DNA of 64,000 nucleotides, from assembly GCA_039034015.1 (NCBI GenBank), contig JBCCBM010000016.1, positions 1 to 64,000 of the forward strand, in the 5' to 3' direction. Source of the stretch: Acuticoccus sp039034015. Lineage in GTDB: Bacteria > Pseudomonadota > Alphaproteobacteria > Rhizobiales > Amorphaceae. Every line of letters starts with the position of its first letter. Position 1 is the first letter of the stretch. The notes under the pieces were generated by a model. It searched no databases and was not told the origin of the DNA. It saw nothing but the letters and a program-made list of their open reading frames with translations. The position numbers and the translations under genes were made by a program. Of this stretch, positions 10,890 through 19,595 are shown one piece after another.

Positions 10890-11999
10890 TCAGGCGGACG
10901 GCACGCTCACAATCCGCCCGCTTGCGACCATAAAGCGGTCTGCGCGGGGGCCGAGGGCTTCAAAGAGGCTTTCATCGGTGCCGGTCATAAAGTTTTGGGT
11001 GCCGAGGGCGGCGAGGGTGTCATAGAGCGCGGCGCGCCGCGATGGGTCGAGGTGGGCGGCCACTTCGTCGAGCAAAAGAAGCGGCGCTTCGCCGGTGAGG
11101 CGCGCGACGAGCGCCGCATGGCCAAGCACAATGCCGATCAAAAGTGCCTTTTGCTCGCCGGTGGAGGCGAAGGCGGCGGGCATATTCTTCTCCACATGGA
11201 TCACCGAAAGATCGGCCCGGTGGGGGCCGGAGAGGGTGCGGCCGGCAGCGCGGTCCCGCTCGCGGCCCTTGGCGAGGCGCTCGGCAAAGGCCTCGTCGTC
11301 CGCATCGCCCTCGTCGCCGGTGATGGCGAGTGTTGATTGGGGAAAGTCCGTGCCGGCGGCGGCGCGCGTTGCCTGCGCCGCGTTCAATTTCACCACAAGG
11401 TCGACCCGGTGGGTGGCGAGCGCGGATCCGTGTTCGGCCATCTCCCGCTCCACGGCGGCAAACCAGCGTGGGTCGCTGCGCGCATCCTCAAAGAGCTTGT
11501 TGCGCTGGCGCATCGCGCGCTCATACGCGTTGGCGCGGCGGCCATGATCGGGGAAGAGCGCCAGCGCCATGCGGTCCAAAAACCGTCGCCGGTCGGCCGC
11601 GCCGCCTGTGAAAAGGCCGTCCATGGCGGGGGTGAGCCACAATACGCGCAACAGGCGGGTGAGGTCGTCGGGCCGGCGATCGTCGCCATCAATGCGCACC
11701 TGGCGCGCCTGACCGCCCGGCGGCAGGCCGACGCCGACGGCGCGCTCACCATCAGCGCCGATGAGGCGGGCGTGGATGGTCCAGCGGCCGAGCGTGCCCT
11801 GCCGGCCCATCTGCGCATAGGTGGCGCGGCGAAGGCCCCGGCCGGGCGACAAAAGGCTGATTGCCTCAAGGATGTTGGTTTTGCCCGCACCGTTTGGCCC
11901 TGTGAAGACCACGTGGGGCCGCGCGGCCTCAAAGCTTGCCGCCGCGTAGTTGCGAAAATCGGTGAGGGTCAGCCGCGTGAGGCGCGTGTCCTGGCTCAC
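10890..11999 (-). CDS. recF: DNA replication and repair protein RecF
   Basis: A 369-residue SMC-like ATPase that helps load RecA at gaps with RecO and RecR. Walker A is GPNGAGKT at 34-41. The C-terminal signature and Walker B region (TGEQKALLIGIVLGHA, then LLLLDEVAAHLD) are intact. It starts with GTG 33 bases after dnaN, giving the conserved dnaN-recF order. Confidence 0.96.
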   Translation of the reverse strand: MSQDTRLTRLTLTDFRNYAAASFEAARPHVVFTGPNGAGKTNILEAISLLSPGRGLRRATYAQMGRQGTLGRWTIHARLIGADGERAVGVGLPPGGQARQVRIDGDDRRPDDLTRLLRVLWLTPAMDGLFTGGAADRRRFLDRMALALFPDHGRRANAYERAMRQRNKLFEDARSDPRWFAAVEREMAEHGSALATHRVDLVVKLNAAQATRAAAGTDFPQSTLAITGDEGDADDEAFAERLAKGRERDRAAGRTLSGPHRADLSVIHVEKNMPAAFASTGEQKALLIGIVLGHAALVARLTGEAPLLLLDEVAAHLDPSRRAALYDTLAALGTQNFMTGTDESLFEALGPRADRFMVASGRIVSVPSA

Positions 12000-12032
12000 T
12001 CTATGGCGTTGAAACCAAAGCGGATCGGCCTG

Positions 12033-13151
12033 TCACACCCGCATCGGCATGAGGACGTAAAGCGTCTTTGCCGCGTCCCCGTCGTGGATGAGGGTGGGGG
12101 AGCCTGGGTCGGCGAGCGCAAACGTCGCGTTCTCGGCCGACAGTTGGCTCGTGATGTCGAGGAGGTATTTTGAGTTAAACCCAATGTCGAGAGGGTCCGC
12201 GTCAAAGTCGACGATTAGCTCGTCCGTCGCCGTGCCAGAATCCGGGTTGATGACCGAGAGTGTGAGCGCCCCTTCCGCGAGCGAAAGCTTGACCGCCCGC
12301 CCGCGCTCTGCCGAAACTGTCGACACGCGGTCAACCGCAGAGGCAAAATCGACGCGGTCCACGTGGAGGATCTTTGTGTTGTTCTTGGGGATCACACGGT
12401 CATAGTCGGGAAAGGTGCCATCGATCAGCTTTGAGGTGAGGACGACGCCGGCAAAGCTCACGCGGATCTTGGTATCCGACAGTTCCACTTTCAGCATCGT
12501 ATCGGGGTCGTCCACCAGGCGCTGAAGCTCGCCCACCGTTTTGCGCGGGATGATGACGCCCGGCATCCCCTCCGACCCCGCCGGCGCCTCGATCTGCGCT
12601 TGGGCGAGGCGGTGCCCATCAGTGGCAACGGCGCGCAGGCGCGGGCCATCATCGGTCTCGGCGGCGTGGACGTAGATGCCGTTGAGATAATAGCGCGTCT
12701 CCTCGGTGGAGATCGCGAACTGGGTGCGCTCAATCAGCCATTTGAAGTCGGCCGCCTTCACCTCAAACGAATGGGTGAACTCGCCGGCGGTGATGTCGGG
12801 ATAATCACTTTCCGGCAACAGCTGGAGCTGAAAACGGGAGCGGCCGGCCGACAGCGTCATGGAGCCGCCATCGGGGTTGGTCTCCAGCGAGATGCGCGCC
12901 CCTTCTGGGATTTTGCGCACAATGTCGTGGAGCATGTGGGCGGGCACGGTGAGGGCGCCCGGCTGCTCGATCGCGGCCTCAACCGTCTCCACGAGCTCAA
13001 TATCAAGGTCTGTGGCCTTGAGCGTGACGGCCGCGCCGTCCCCCCGGATCAGCACGTTGGACAGGATCGGGATGGTGTTGCGCCGCTCCACCACGCGCTG
13101 AACATGGGACAGGGGCTTTAAAAGGTGGGCCCGCTCGAGGGTCGCACGCAT
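12033..13151 (-). CDS. dnaN: DNA polymerase III sliding clamp beta subunit
   Basis: A 372-residue clamp with three homologous domains. It begins MRATLERAHLLKPLSHVQRVVERRNTIPILSN broken over the first 32 residues, and ends in the typical PMRV C-terminus that lines the protein-binding cleft. It slides on DNA and tethers polymerase III and repair factors. It is followed by recF. Upstream it is separated from dnaA by a gene on the opposite strand, which is unusual. Confidence 0.97.
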   Translation of the reverse strand: MRATLERAHLLKPLSHVQRVVERRNTIPILSNVLIRGDGAAVTLKATDLDIELVETVEAAIEQPGALTVPAHMLHDIVRKIPEGARISLETNPDGGSMTLSAGRSRFQLQLLPESDYPDITAGEFTHSFEVKAADFKWLIERTQFAISTEETRYYLNGIYVHAAETDDGPRLRAVATDGHRLAQAQIEAPAGSEGMPGVIIPRKTVGELQRLVDDPDTMLKVELSDTKIRVSFAGVVLTSKLIDGTFPDYDRVIPKNNTKILHVDRVDFASAVDRVSTVSAERGRAVKLSLAEGALTLSVINPDSGTATDELIVDFDADPLDIGFNSKYLLDITSQLSAENATFALADPGSPTLIHDGDAAKTLYVLMPMRV

Positions 13152-13325
13152 GACAAGTCCGCAAAATTTCTCGCAGGCGGGACCGCCCGCGGCAGCGAAC
13201 CATGCGCAAAAGAGGGCCCCTCGCGCAAGGGCGACCCGGCCCGCCCTTCACAACAAGTGGCCGCCCACCCACGTCATATTGGTCAGCCAAGGTTAATTTT
13301 ACTCTCTCTTTCCACGGAGGGCGCT

Positions 13326-14255
13326 TTGCCAGGACCGCAACCGACCGCATTGCCGGTCAACTTTGCCATGATGAAAGAGCTGGTCGAGACCGGTGCCAGC
13401 GCCTTTGCCAACCGCCAAATCATGATGGACGCCACCATCGAGCGCTCCGTGTTTTCCGGGACCGAGGTGCAGCTGCCAGCCAATGTCCGCGGGCTCTACG
13501 GCCAACACAAATCCACCTACACCCGCAACAAGTGGCTTGAACTCTCGCGCGCGCTGCAGGCCGGACCCGCGCAGTTTTTGGCAAGCCAGCAGCACCTTGT
13601 CATGCAGATCGCGCGCGACAAGGAGGCCGCCCGCGCCGTCTGGCAAAACGCCCGGGCGGAGAATGACAGCCTCATCCGCGCCTATGACAAGGCGCATTCC
13701 ATCGCCCGCATTGTCCAGCAGGCAAGCATTGTGACGCTTTTGATCCTGGGCCCGATGGCGATTGGCGGGGCAGCGGCGGCGGGCGCCGCGCGTGTGACCA
13801 CAGGCTGGGCGACGGCGGCCGCCGAGCAGGCGGCGGCGCAGACGACACTTGCGGTGGTGCGCCAACAGGTGGCGCGGGCGGTGACGTCGCGCGTGGCGGC
13901 GGTGGTGGCAGCGCCGCTGGTGCAGACCGGCATTCGCACCGGCGCGGGGATGGCGGGCGGGATGGCCATTGGCGCCGGCGTTCGCGTGGTGGAGCAACCG
14001 CTGGAGGCGACGGCGGCCGACATCATCGCGGTGCTTTATCAGCCCGATGAGCGGGCGGACCTTGTGGCAACGCTTGGGAGTGTGCCGGTGCAGCGGGCGG
14101 TGGGCACGCAGCTCGCCTCACGGGCCGATCTCGCAAGGGGCGGCGGCGGGGCGCGCGCGGGCAGGCTCGGGAGCGTTTTGGTGGGGCTTTATTACTGCTC
14201 GCCCCGCCTTGAGCAGATCGCCGATGACCTTCGCAACGTCACCGACACACGCTAA
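13326..14255 (+). CDS. Unrecognised Ala/Gly-rich protein lodged between dnaA and dnaN
   Basis: About 309 residues starting at a TTG with GGAGG five bases upstream; an ATG at 13368 is an alternative. The N-terminal 120 residues are mixed alpha, with a helix rich in Glu, Arg and Ala. From about 130 to 225 the chain is strongly Ala/Gly/Val-rich, with two or three segments (ILGPMAIGGAAAAGAA; AGMAGGMAIGAGV) of glycine-zipper character that could insert in membranes. The C-terminus holds a Cys and an acidic tail. No family was recognised. It is transcribed against both dnaN (divergent) and dnaA (convergent). Translation evidence is base composition and the ribosome binding site only. Confidence 0.65.
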   Translation: MPGPQPTALPVNFAMMKELVETGASAFANRQIMMDATIERSVFSGTEVQLPANVRGLYGQHKSTYTRNKWLELSRALQAGPAQFLASQQHLVMQIARDKEAARAVWQNARAENDSLIRAYDKAHSIARIVQQASIVTLLILGPMAIGGAAAAGAARVTTGWATAAAEQAAAQTTLAVVRQQVARAVTSRVAAVVAAPLVQTGIRTGAGMAGGMAIGAGVRVVEQPLEATAADIIAVLYQPDERADLVATLGSVPVQRAVGTQLASRADLARGGGGARAGRLGSVLVGLYYCSPRLEQIADDLRNVTDTR

Positions 14256-14302
14256 CGCATCGACCGATCTGTTTGACTCAAACAGATCGATCAGTTGATG
14301 CG
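14256..14302. terminator. Long hairpin between convergent genes
   Basis: A perfect 10-bp stem (CGATCTGTTT at 14265-14274 and AAACAGATCG at 14280-14289, loop GACTC) is extended by an outer arm (CGCATCGAC with GTTGATGCG, one G-T). It sits directly after the plus-strand gene and before the dnaA 3' end, so it may end transcription in both directions. No T-run follows. Confidence 0.5.
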
Positions 14303-14354
14303 CCAGATCCAGACTGCCAGCGCCGCCGACGGATCGGCGCCCTTTTTTGATGGG

Positions 14355-15809
14355 TTAGCCGTCGAGAAGGCGCTTTAGCGTCTCAACGTCTTCCTGGACC
14401 TGCTTTTCCGTCTCCAGAAGCTTGTCGATCTTGCGCACCGCGTGGAGCACCGTTGTGTGGTCGCGGTTGCCAAAGCGCCGGCCGATCTCGGGCAGGGAGC
14501 GCGGGGTGAGCGCCTTGCACAGGAACATTGCGATCTGGCGCGGGAGCACGATGGTGCGCGTGCGCCGGGCCGACACGAGATCTTGCCGCGACACCGAATA
14601 GTGCTGCGAGACGACGCGCTGGATGTCCTCGATCTTCGGCTTGCGGCTCTCGCGCGCCCGCAAAAGATCGCGCAGCGCATTTTCCGCCATCTTGATGGTG
14701 ATGGGCTGGGAGGTGAGCTGGTTGTGCGCCACAAGACGGTTCACGGCGCCATCCAGATCACGCCCGTTGGTCTTCACCTCCCGGGCGACAAAGTCGGTGA
14801 CCTCCACCGGGAAGTCGAGTTCTGGGAACATTGCCACCTGGGCCGCCACGCGGTAATCGAGGATTTTGCGGCGCATGGCATAATCCGGCGCGTCGATCTC
14901 CACCACCAGGCCACCGCCAAGGCGCGAGCGGACCCGCGCTTCGAGCCCCTCGAGGTCGGCCGGCGCGCGATCGGCGGCCACCACCACATGGCGCTGGCTG
15001 TCGAGCAGCGTGGTGAGTGTGTGGCCAAACTCCTCATGCACCTTGGTCCCGTTCAGGAACTGCAGGTCATCGATGAGCAGGATGTCGATGTCGCGCAAGA
15101 TGTCCTTGAAGGAGAGCGTGGTCTTGTTCCGCACCGCCGAGACGAAGCGATACATAAAGTGCTCGGCCGTGAGGTAGAGGACGCGGCGGGCCGCCCAGTT
15201 TTCGCTCGCCGCGTGGGCGATGGCTTGGAGAAGGTGGGTTTTGCCAAGGCCGACGGGTGCGGAGACGAAGAGGGGGTTATACTGCACGCGCTCGCCAGCG
15301 GTGGCGCGGGCAATCTTTTTGCCGGCCGCGACGGCCAACGCGTTGGACGGGCCTTCGACGTAGGTGTCGAAGGTGAAGCGGGGTTCGAGGGCCGAGCCTT
15401 CAAGGCCACCGGCGCTGTTCACCTGCGCGGGAGGCCCGTCCATTTCACGCCGCGGCGCCGCGGCCGCGCTGTTGGGTTGCGCCTTCGTCATGGGCGCTTT
15501 GGCCTTCGTGGCTGCCGTTTTCGGCCGCAGGGAGGTGCGAACCGAAAAGTGCACTTCGGCGACGCCCCCATCAAGCGCCTTCCAGCGCTTCAGGATGTCG
15601 GCGCCGTAGTTGTTTTGGTTCCAGTGCTTGATGAAGGGGGTGGGCGTTGAAAGATCGACGACGCCGGTGTTGAAGCCCTCGTACTCCACCCGCTCGAACC
15701 AAGAATTGAAAATGTCGGGACCGTGATCGGACAACAAGTTGCCCTTGATCTCGGTCCACAAACGTCGGCGCTCATCATCGCTGTCTACGACTGGGACTAG
15801 GTCGGTCAT
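14355..15809 (-). CDS. dnaA: Chromosomal replication initiator DnaA
   Basis: A 484-residue initiator ATPase that binds DnaA boxes and melts oriC. Domain I (about 10-90) is followed by a low-complexity linker (95-140), an AAA+ core with Walker A VGLGKTHL (186-193) and Walker B ILLIDDLQFL, and the domain IV HTH signature GRRFGNRDHTTVLHAVRK. The ATG at 15809 is chosen because AAGGTGG lies 5 bases upstream and the protein then starts like homologs (MTDLVPVVDSDDERRRLW); an upstream in-frame start would add 26 unrelated residues. Its upstream neighbour on the same strand is a rhodanese gene. Confidence 0.97.
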   Translation of the reverse strand: MTDLVPVVDSDDERRRLWTEIKGNLLSDHGPDIFNSWFERVEYEGFNTGVVDLSTPTPFIKHWNQNNYGADILKRWKALDGGVAEVHFSVRTSLRPKTAATKAKAPMTKAQPNSAAAAPRREMDGPPAQVNSAGGLEGSALEPRFTFDTYVEGPSNALAVAAGKKIARATAGERVQYNPLFVSAPVGLGKTHLLQAIAHAASENWAARRVLYLTAEHFMYRFVSAVRNKTTLSFKDILRDIDILLIDDLQFLNGTKVHEEFGHTLTTLLDSQRHVVVAADRAPADLEGLEARVRSRLGGGLVVEIDAPDYAMRRKILDYRVAAQVAMFPELDFPVEVTDFVAREVKTNGRDLDGAVNRLVAHNQLTSQPITIKMAENALRDLLRARESRKPKIEDIQRVVSQHYSVSRQDLVSARRTRTIVLPRQIAMFLCKALTPRSLPEIGRRFGNRDHTTVLHAVRKIDKLLETEKQVQEDVETLKRLLDG

Positions 15810-15947
15810 TGTCCACCTTTTCTGCACGCCCGCTGTCGCGGTTCTCATTGAGTACACAAATCGTTCACGCCACAGCCCGTTGGACACACCACTCCTGTTC
15901 CCGCGACAGGCACACGCAGGTTCAGGCCGATCAGGTTGTTGAGGGTG

Positions 15948-16379
15948 CTAACTCTGGCGCCATGGAAGGCCGTCGGCCTTCCACCCTGCCACGGTGCCCC
16001 TGTGCCCTTCACCGTCGGGCGGTCCCTCGAACCCGTCGGTGATGTTGAACACGTGGGGGTAGCCCCGGTCCCGCAAGGCGCGGGCGGCGGCAAGACTGCG
16101 CACGCCAGAGCGGCACAGGAAATAGAGCGGGGTCGCAGCGTCCGGGCAGGCCGATGCCAGCGCATCAGCGAAATCCGGCGCCACGGTCATGTCGGGAAAG
16201 CGCTGCCATTCCAAGAGGATCGGCTCCGCACCAAGCGCAGAAAGATCCGGCAAACCGACGTAGGCCCACTCGGCCCTGGTGCGCACATCCACGAGCCGCG
16301 CGGCCGAATTTTCACTGAGCGCTGACCACACCGCCGCCGGCGATGCGTGCGCAATCTCGCTGTCATGTGCCACGGACAC
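15948..16379 (-). CDS. Rhodanese-like sulfurtransferase domain protein
   Basis: A 143-residue single-domain rhodanese. It has the typical LVDVRTRAEW strand near 29-38 and the active-site loop CRSGVRS with Cys89, followed by GYPHVFNITDGFEGP. It would carry persulfide sulfur or act on related anions; substrate unknown. The GTG at 16379 has GGGAGA upstream; a TTG at 16415 is also in frame. It lies between rpsT and dnaA on the same strand and could share the dnaA transcript. Confidence 0.85.
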   Translation of the reverse strand: MSVAHDSEIAHASPAAVWSALSENSAARLVDVRTRAEWAYVGLPDLSALGAEPILLEWQRFPDMTVAPDFADALASACPDAATPLYFLCRSGVRSLAAARALRDRGYPHVFNITDGFEGPPDGEGHRGTVAGWKADGLPWRQS

Positions 16380-16918
16380 AGTTCTCCCGGCCTTTGCCGC
16401 CGCAGGAGGGCGCAAAGGTGAATTCAGGCCGAATTGTCAGTCTGGTTTTGGAGCGCTTTTGTGGTCGGCGCTAACGGTGCACCTGCGTCGCGGCGGGTGC
16501 TGAAACTCTACAACTGGACATTGCCAACGCACGCATGGGTCAATCCCTTCGATCGACTTGGGCCCAGCCTTGCGACCGCCGGACCTCATTTTCAACGCCG
16601 CCGGCCTCGTTGGGCCGCCGATGACCAGAACATTGCAAAACAGCTTTCGCCGGGCAAGCCTCAGATCGCTGAAAAATTCCGCAGAACGCCTGGGCTTTTG
16701 AGGCACACACGCAGGCGACATCGAAAATACCTAAGGAAGAGAACGGCTTCGGGTGCGCGACAAGGCGAGAACAACCATAGATATAGGTCAAAAAAGTTTT
16801 CGGTTATCTGAGGTTGGTTGACGGGATTCGGCAGGATACCGCGGTCCTAAAATCGGAGGTGGTATCTTGAATTTTCGTTAATATTTCAACGCGTCCGTGA
16901 CCGCCCCTTGAACGGTAA

Positions 16919-16944
16919 ACGGCCGCCCTTTTTGGGACGGCCGT
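16919..16944 (-). terminator. Probable rpsT terminator hairpin
   Basis: ACGGCCGCCC and GGG-A-CGGCCGT form a stem with one bulged base around a five-T loop. On the minus strand it lies 48 bases past the rpsT stop and is followed by TTTACCG, a short T stretch. Confidence 0.6.
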
Positions 16945-16961
16945 CTCAAAATTCCCGGTTG

Positions 16962-16970
16962 TGTGGATAA
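16962..16970 (-). promoter_or_regulatory. Perfect DnaA box
   Basis: TGTGGATAA on the plus strand is the exact complement of the consensus TTATCCACA. It lies 22 bases downstream of rpsT and about 1.1 kb upstream of dnaA. It could titrate DnaA, autoregulate the dnaA region or belong to an origin. Confidence 0.6.
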
Positions 16971-16992
16971 CGCGGGGAGCGGGCAAAGCCGC

Positions 16993-17256
16993 TTAGCCGA
17001 TGGCTTTGACCCGCTTGGCGAGGCGGGACATTTTCCGCTCTGCCGCGTTGCGGTGCATTATGCCTTTTTGTGCCGCACGCATGATTTCCGGTTGCGCGTT
17101 TTGGAGCGCTGAGCGCGCCGCCTCACCGTCGCCGGCCTTGATGGCATCTTCGACCTTGCGCACGAAGGTGCGCATGCGTGAGCGCCGCGCCGTGTTGACG
17201 GCCGTGCGCCGCTCCAGTTTGCGCGTCATTTTCTGCGCAGATTTCGTGTTCGCCAT
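16993..17256 (-). CDS. rpsT: 30S ribosomal protein S20
   Basis: An 87-residue basic S20 beginning MANTKSAQKMTRKLERRTAVN, which binds 16S rRNA. The ATG at 17256 matches the family; the upstream extension does not. The location between an enoyl-CoA hydratase gene and the dnaA unit is typical of Hyphomicrobiales. Confidence 0.97.
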   Translation of the reverse strand: MANTKSAQKMTRKLERRTAVNTARRSRMRTFVRKVEDAIKAGDGEAARSALQNAQPEIMRAAQKGIMHRNAAERKMSRLAKRVKAIG

Positions 17257-17447
17257 AGTCCTTCCTGGTCGGCCTTGTGCCGACAAATCTGAATCTGAGT
17301 AACGGGCGCGGCTAGCGAAGATCAGCCAAACTGTCAAGGAATTTGGCGCACCCGGCGCGCCCGGCCGTCATCCCCAACATATGAGGCGCGCCCCCTCCAA
17401 TTGCGAGCCGGCGGACGCACGCCTGGCAGGTGTGCGCCGGCCAGGTC

Positions 17448-18224
17448 CTAGCGGTTCTTAAAGACCGCGCGCCGCTTTTGCGCGAAGGCGGCCATGCCCT
17501 CGCTCTGATCCTCGCTTGCAAAGAGCGCCTGGAAGAGGCGGCGCTCAAACTTGATCCCCTCCGCAAGGCCAAGCTCATCCGCGCGGTTGACGCACTCCTT
17601 CGCGGCCATGGTGGCCAGCTGGGACTTTTGCGCAATCTGCGCTGCCATCGCGCGGGCCGTTGCCATCAACTCGCCGGCCGGGATCACCTTTGCGACGAGG
17701 CCCGACCGCTCCGCCTCCGCCGCATCCATCACGCGCCCTGTGAGGACAAGCTCCATCGCCTTTGCCTTGCCCACCGCCCGGGTGAGCCGCTGCGTCCCGC
17801 CCGCCCCGGGGATGACGCCAAGCTTGATCTCCGGCTGGCCGAATTTGGCCGTGTCCGCGGCAAGGATGATGTCGCACATCATCGCCACCTCGCAGCCGCC
17901 GCCAAGAGCAAAGCCAGCGACCGCCGCAATCACGGGTTTGCGCATCGTTGCAATGCGGTCCCACGGGCCGATGAGGTCGCCGCCAAAGGCCTCGGCAAAG
18001 CCAAAGTCGGCCATCTCTTTGATGTCTGCGCCCGCGGCAAAGGCCCTGTCGGACCCTGTCAGAATCATGCAGCCGATGGCGGGATCCGCGTCAAACGCCT
18101 TCAAGGCGTCGGCAATGTCCTCAATCAACTGCCGGTTCAGCGCGTTCAGCGCATCGGGCCGGTTGAGGGTCACAATCCCGACGGCACCGTCGGTCTCGGT
18201 CAAGACTGTCTCGTAGGTCGCCAT
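17448..18224 (-). CDS. Enoyl-CoA hydratase/isomerase family protein
   Basis: A 258-residue crotonase-fold enzyme that hydrates 2-enoyl-CoA esters in fatty-acid or amino-acid breakdown. The CoA-binding GADIKEM, the oxyanion-hole GFALGGGCEVAMMCD and the catalytic glutamates around the P-G-A-G-G-T segment are intact. The ATG at 18224 is preferred because AAAGGA lies about 6 bases upstream; an ATG two codons earlier would overlap the ribosome binding site. A GC-rich inverted repeat at 17407-17441 lies just past the stop and may act as its terminator. Confidence 0.92.
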   Translation of the reverse strand: MATYETVLTETDGAVGIVTLNRPDALNALNRQLIEDIADALKAFDADPAIGCMILTGSDRAFAAGADIKEMADFGFAEAFGGDLIGPWDRIATMRKPVIAAVAGFALGGGCEVAMMCDIILAADTAKFGQPEIKLGVIPGAGGTQRLTRAVGKAKAMELVLTGRVMDAAEAERSGLVAKVIPAGELMATARAMAAQIAQKSQLATMAAKECVNRADELGLAEGIKFERRLFQALFASEDQSEGMAAFAQKRRAVFKNR

Positions 18225-18317
18225 GGTCATCCTTTAGCGGCTGGGTCGCCCGTTCGGCGCAACGTGCCCGAAAAACTGCGCGCCCGCGAGCGACGCTGGC
18301 CCCGGCCGCGCGGGCAG

Positions 18318-19514
18318 ATGACGGAGCGCCCAGCGTCGGCTAAAATAGGGATCGGGCAAACGGGCGTTGGGGCGGCACACTTGGACGGGCACGCGGGCGA
18401 AACCGGGTCGACAGCCGTGCTCGATCACTACGATCGCCTGGTGGCGGATGAGGCGCTCACCCGTGACCCGGCGCAGGTGGCCGTTGCGTGCGCGCTTGAC
18501 GATTTGGCCGACGATCTGGCGGCCGCGCGCAAGGGCGGGCCGCTCCCCTTCTTTCGCCGGCGGCTTGGGCGGGCGCGCGTGGTGCGCGGGCTTTATGTCC
18601 ACGGCAGCGTCGGCCGCGGCAAGACCATGCTGATGGACCTTTTTTATGAGGTGGCGCCGGTGGCGCGAAAGCGGCGGCTCCACTTCAACGCCTTCATGGA
18701 CGAGGTGCACAAGGGGATCGACACCCACCGCAAGGCCGGCAGCGACAATGCCGTCTTCGCCGCTGCCAACGATGTGGCCGCCAAAACCCGGCTCTTGTGT
18801 TTTGATGAGTTCGCCGTCACCGACATTGCCGATGCAATGATCCTGTCGCGCTTCTTCACCCGCCTTTTCAAAAAGCGGGTGACGCTGGTGGCGACCTCCA
18901 ACGTTGCGCCCGAAGACCTTTATGAGGGCGGGCTCAACCGGCCGCTGTTTGAGCCCTTCATCCGCCTTTTGAACGACAATGTGGACGTGGTGCGGCTCGA
19001 CGCGAACGCCGACTATCGCCTCAACCGCATGGAAAATAGGCGGGTTTACTTCCCCATCGGCGATGTGGGGTTTGAGCGCACTTGGGTCGCCATGCTGGGT
19101 GAGAGGGACGAGCGGGCCGTCGATGTGGCGGTGGGTTCGCGCGCGATTGCAGCGCCGCGGGCCGCCGGCGGCATGGCGCGCTTTACGTTCGAGGCGCTGT
19201 GCGACCGGCCCCACAGCGCGCGGGACTTTCTGGCCGTTGCCAACCGCTTCCACACGCTTTTTCTGGAAGGGGTCCCCGTGATGGCGCCGCGGGAGCGGGA
19301 GATTGTGCGCCGCTTCATCAACCTTATCGACGTGTTGTATGACCAGAGCGTGCGCCTTGTGGTGTCGGCGGCGGCCGAGCCCAAGGCGCTGTTTGATGCC
19401 TCCGCCGGCGGGGCCAAGGAAGAAGCGTTCGCCTTTGCCCGCACCGCCTCACGGCTTTATGAGATGCGCTCGGCCAGCTACCTCCATGGCATTGAGACGA
19501 CCCCTTACGGGTGA
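18318..19514 (+). CDS. zapE: AFG1/ZapE family ATPase
   Basis: About 398 residues of the AFG1-like AAA+ family, which in E. coli acts on the division ring under stress and in mitochondria supports protein turnover. Walker A is in YVHGSVGRGKTMLMD, Walker B in RLLCFDEFAVTDI, and sensor 1 in LVATSNVAPEDLYEGGLNR. The start at 18318 is uncertain; family similarity begins near the LDHYDRLV segment about 35 residues in. It precedes mdh by 81 bases, the usual order in Hyphomicrobiales. Confidence 0.93.
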   Translation: MTERPASAKIGIGQTGVGAAHLDGHAGETGSTAVLDHYDRLVADEALTRDPAQVAVACALDDLADDLAAARKGGPLPFFRRRLGRARVVRGLYVHGSVGRGKTMLMDLFYEVAPVARKRRLHFNAFMDEVHKGIDTHRKAGSDNAVFAAANDVAAKTRLLCFDEFAVTDIADAMILSRFFTRLFKKRVTLVATSNVAPEDLYEGGLNRPLFEPFIRLLNDNVDVVRLDANADYRLNRMENRRVYFPIGDVGFERTWVAMLGERDERAVDVAVGSRAIAAPRAAGGMARFTFEALCDRPHSARDFLAVANRFHTLFLEGVPVMAPREREIVRRFINLIDVLYDQSVRLVVSAAAEPKALFDASAGGAKEEAFAFARTASRLYEMRSASYLHGIETTPYG

Positions 19515-19595
19515 GCGCTTGACCGGCGATGGGGCGGGCTTGAACGGGCCCGGCGAACAGGTTACCCGGGCGCTGAAACACAAGGAAATTGCACC

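Larger units (their letters stand above)
16380..16992. other. 0.6 kb gene-poor, AT-richer gap upstream of dnaA; possible replication-related region
   Basis: No convincing gene was found, although chance frames cross it in both directions. The part from about 16760 to 16900 is clearly richer in A and T than its surroundings. It ends with a hairpin and a perfect DnaA box near the rpsT stop. It must hold promoters for the rhodanese-dnaA unit. A role as oriC is possible, but only one perfect box was seen, and many relatives place oriC near hemE. Confidence 0.45.

Noticed and set aside
16434..16811. 125-codon plus-strand frame and opposing 94-codon frame in the gap before rpsT
   Set aside because: Neither has a ribosome binding site or recognisable similarity, they overlap each other, and composition is that of noncoding sequence. 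A decayed gene cannot be excluded.
17407..17441. GC-rich inverted repeat after the enoyl-CoA hydratase gene as a firm terminator
   Set aside because: The arms match imperfectly and no T-run follows, so it is mentioned only in the gene entry.
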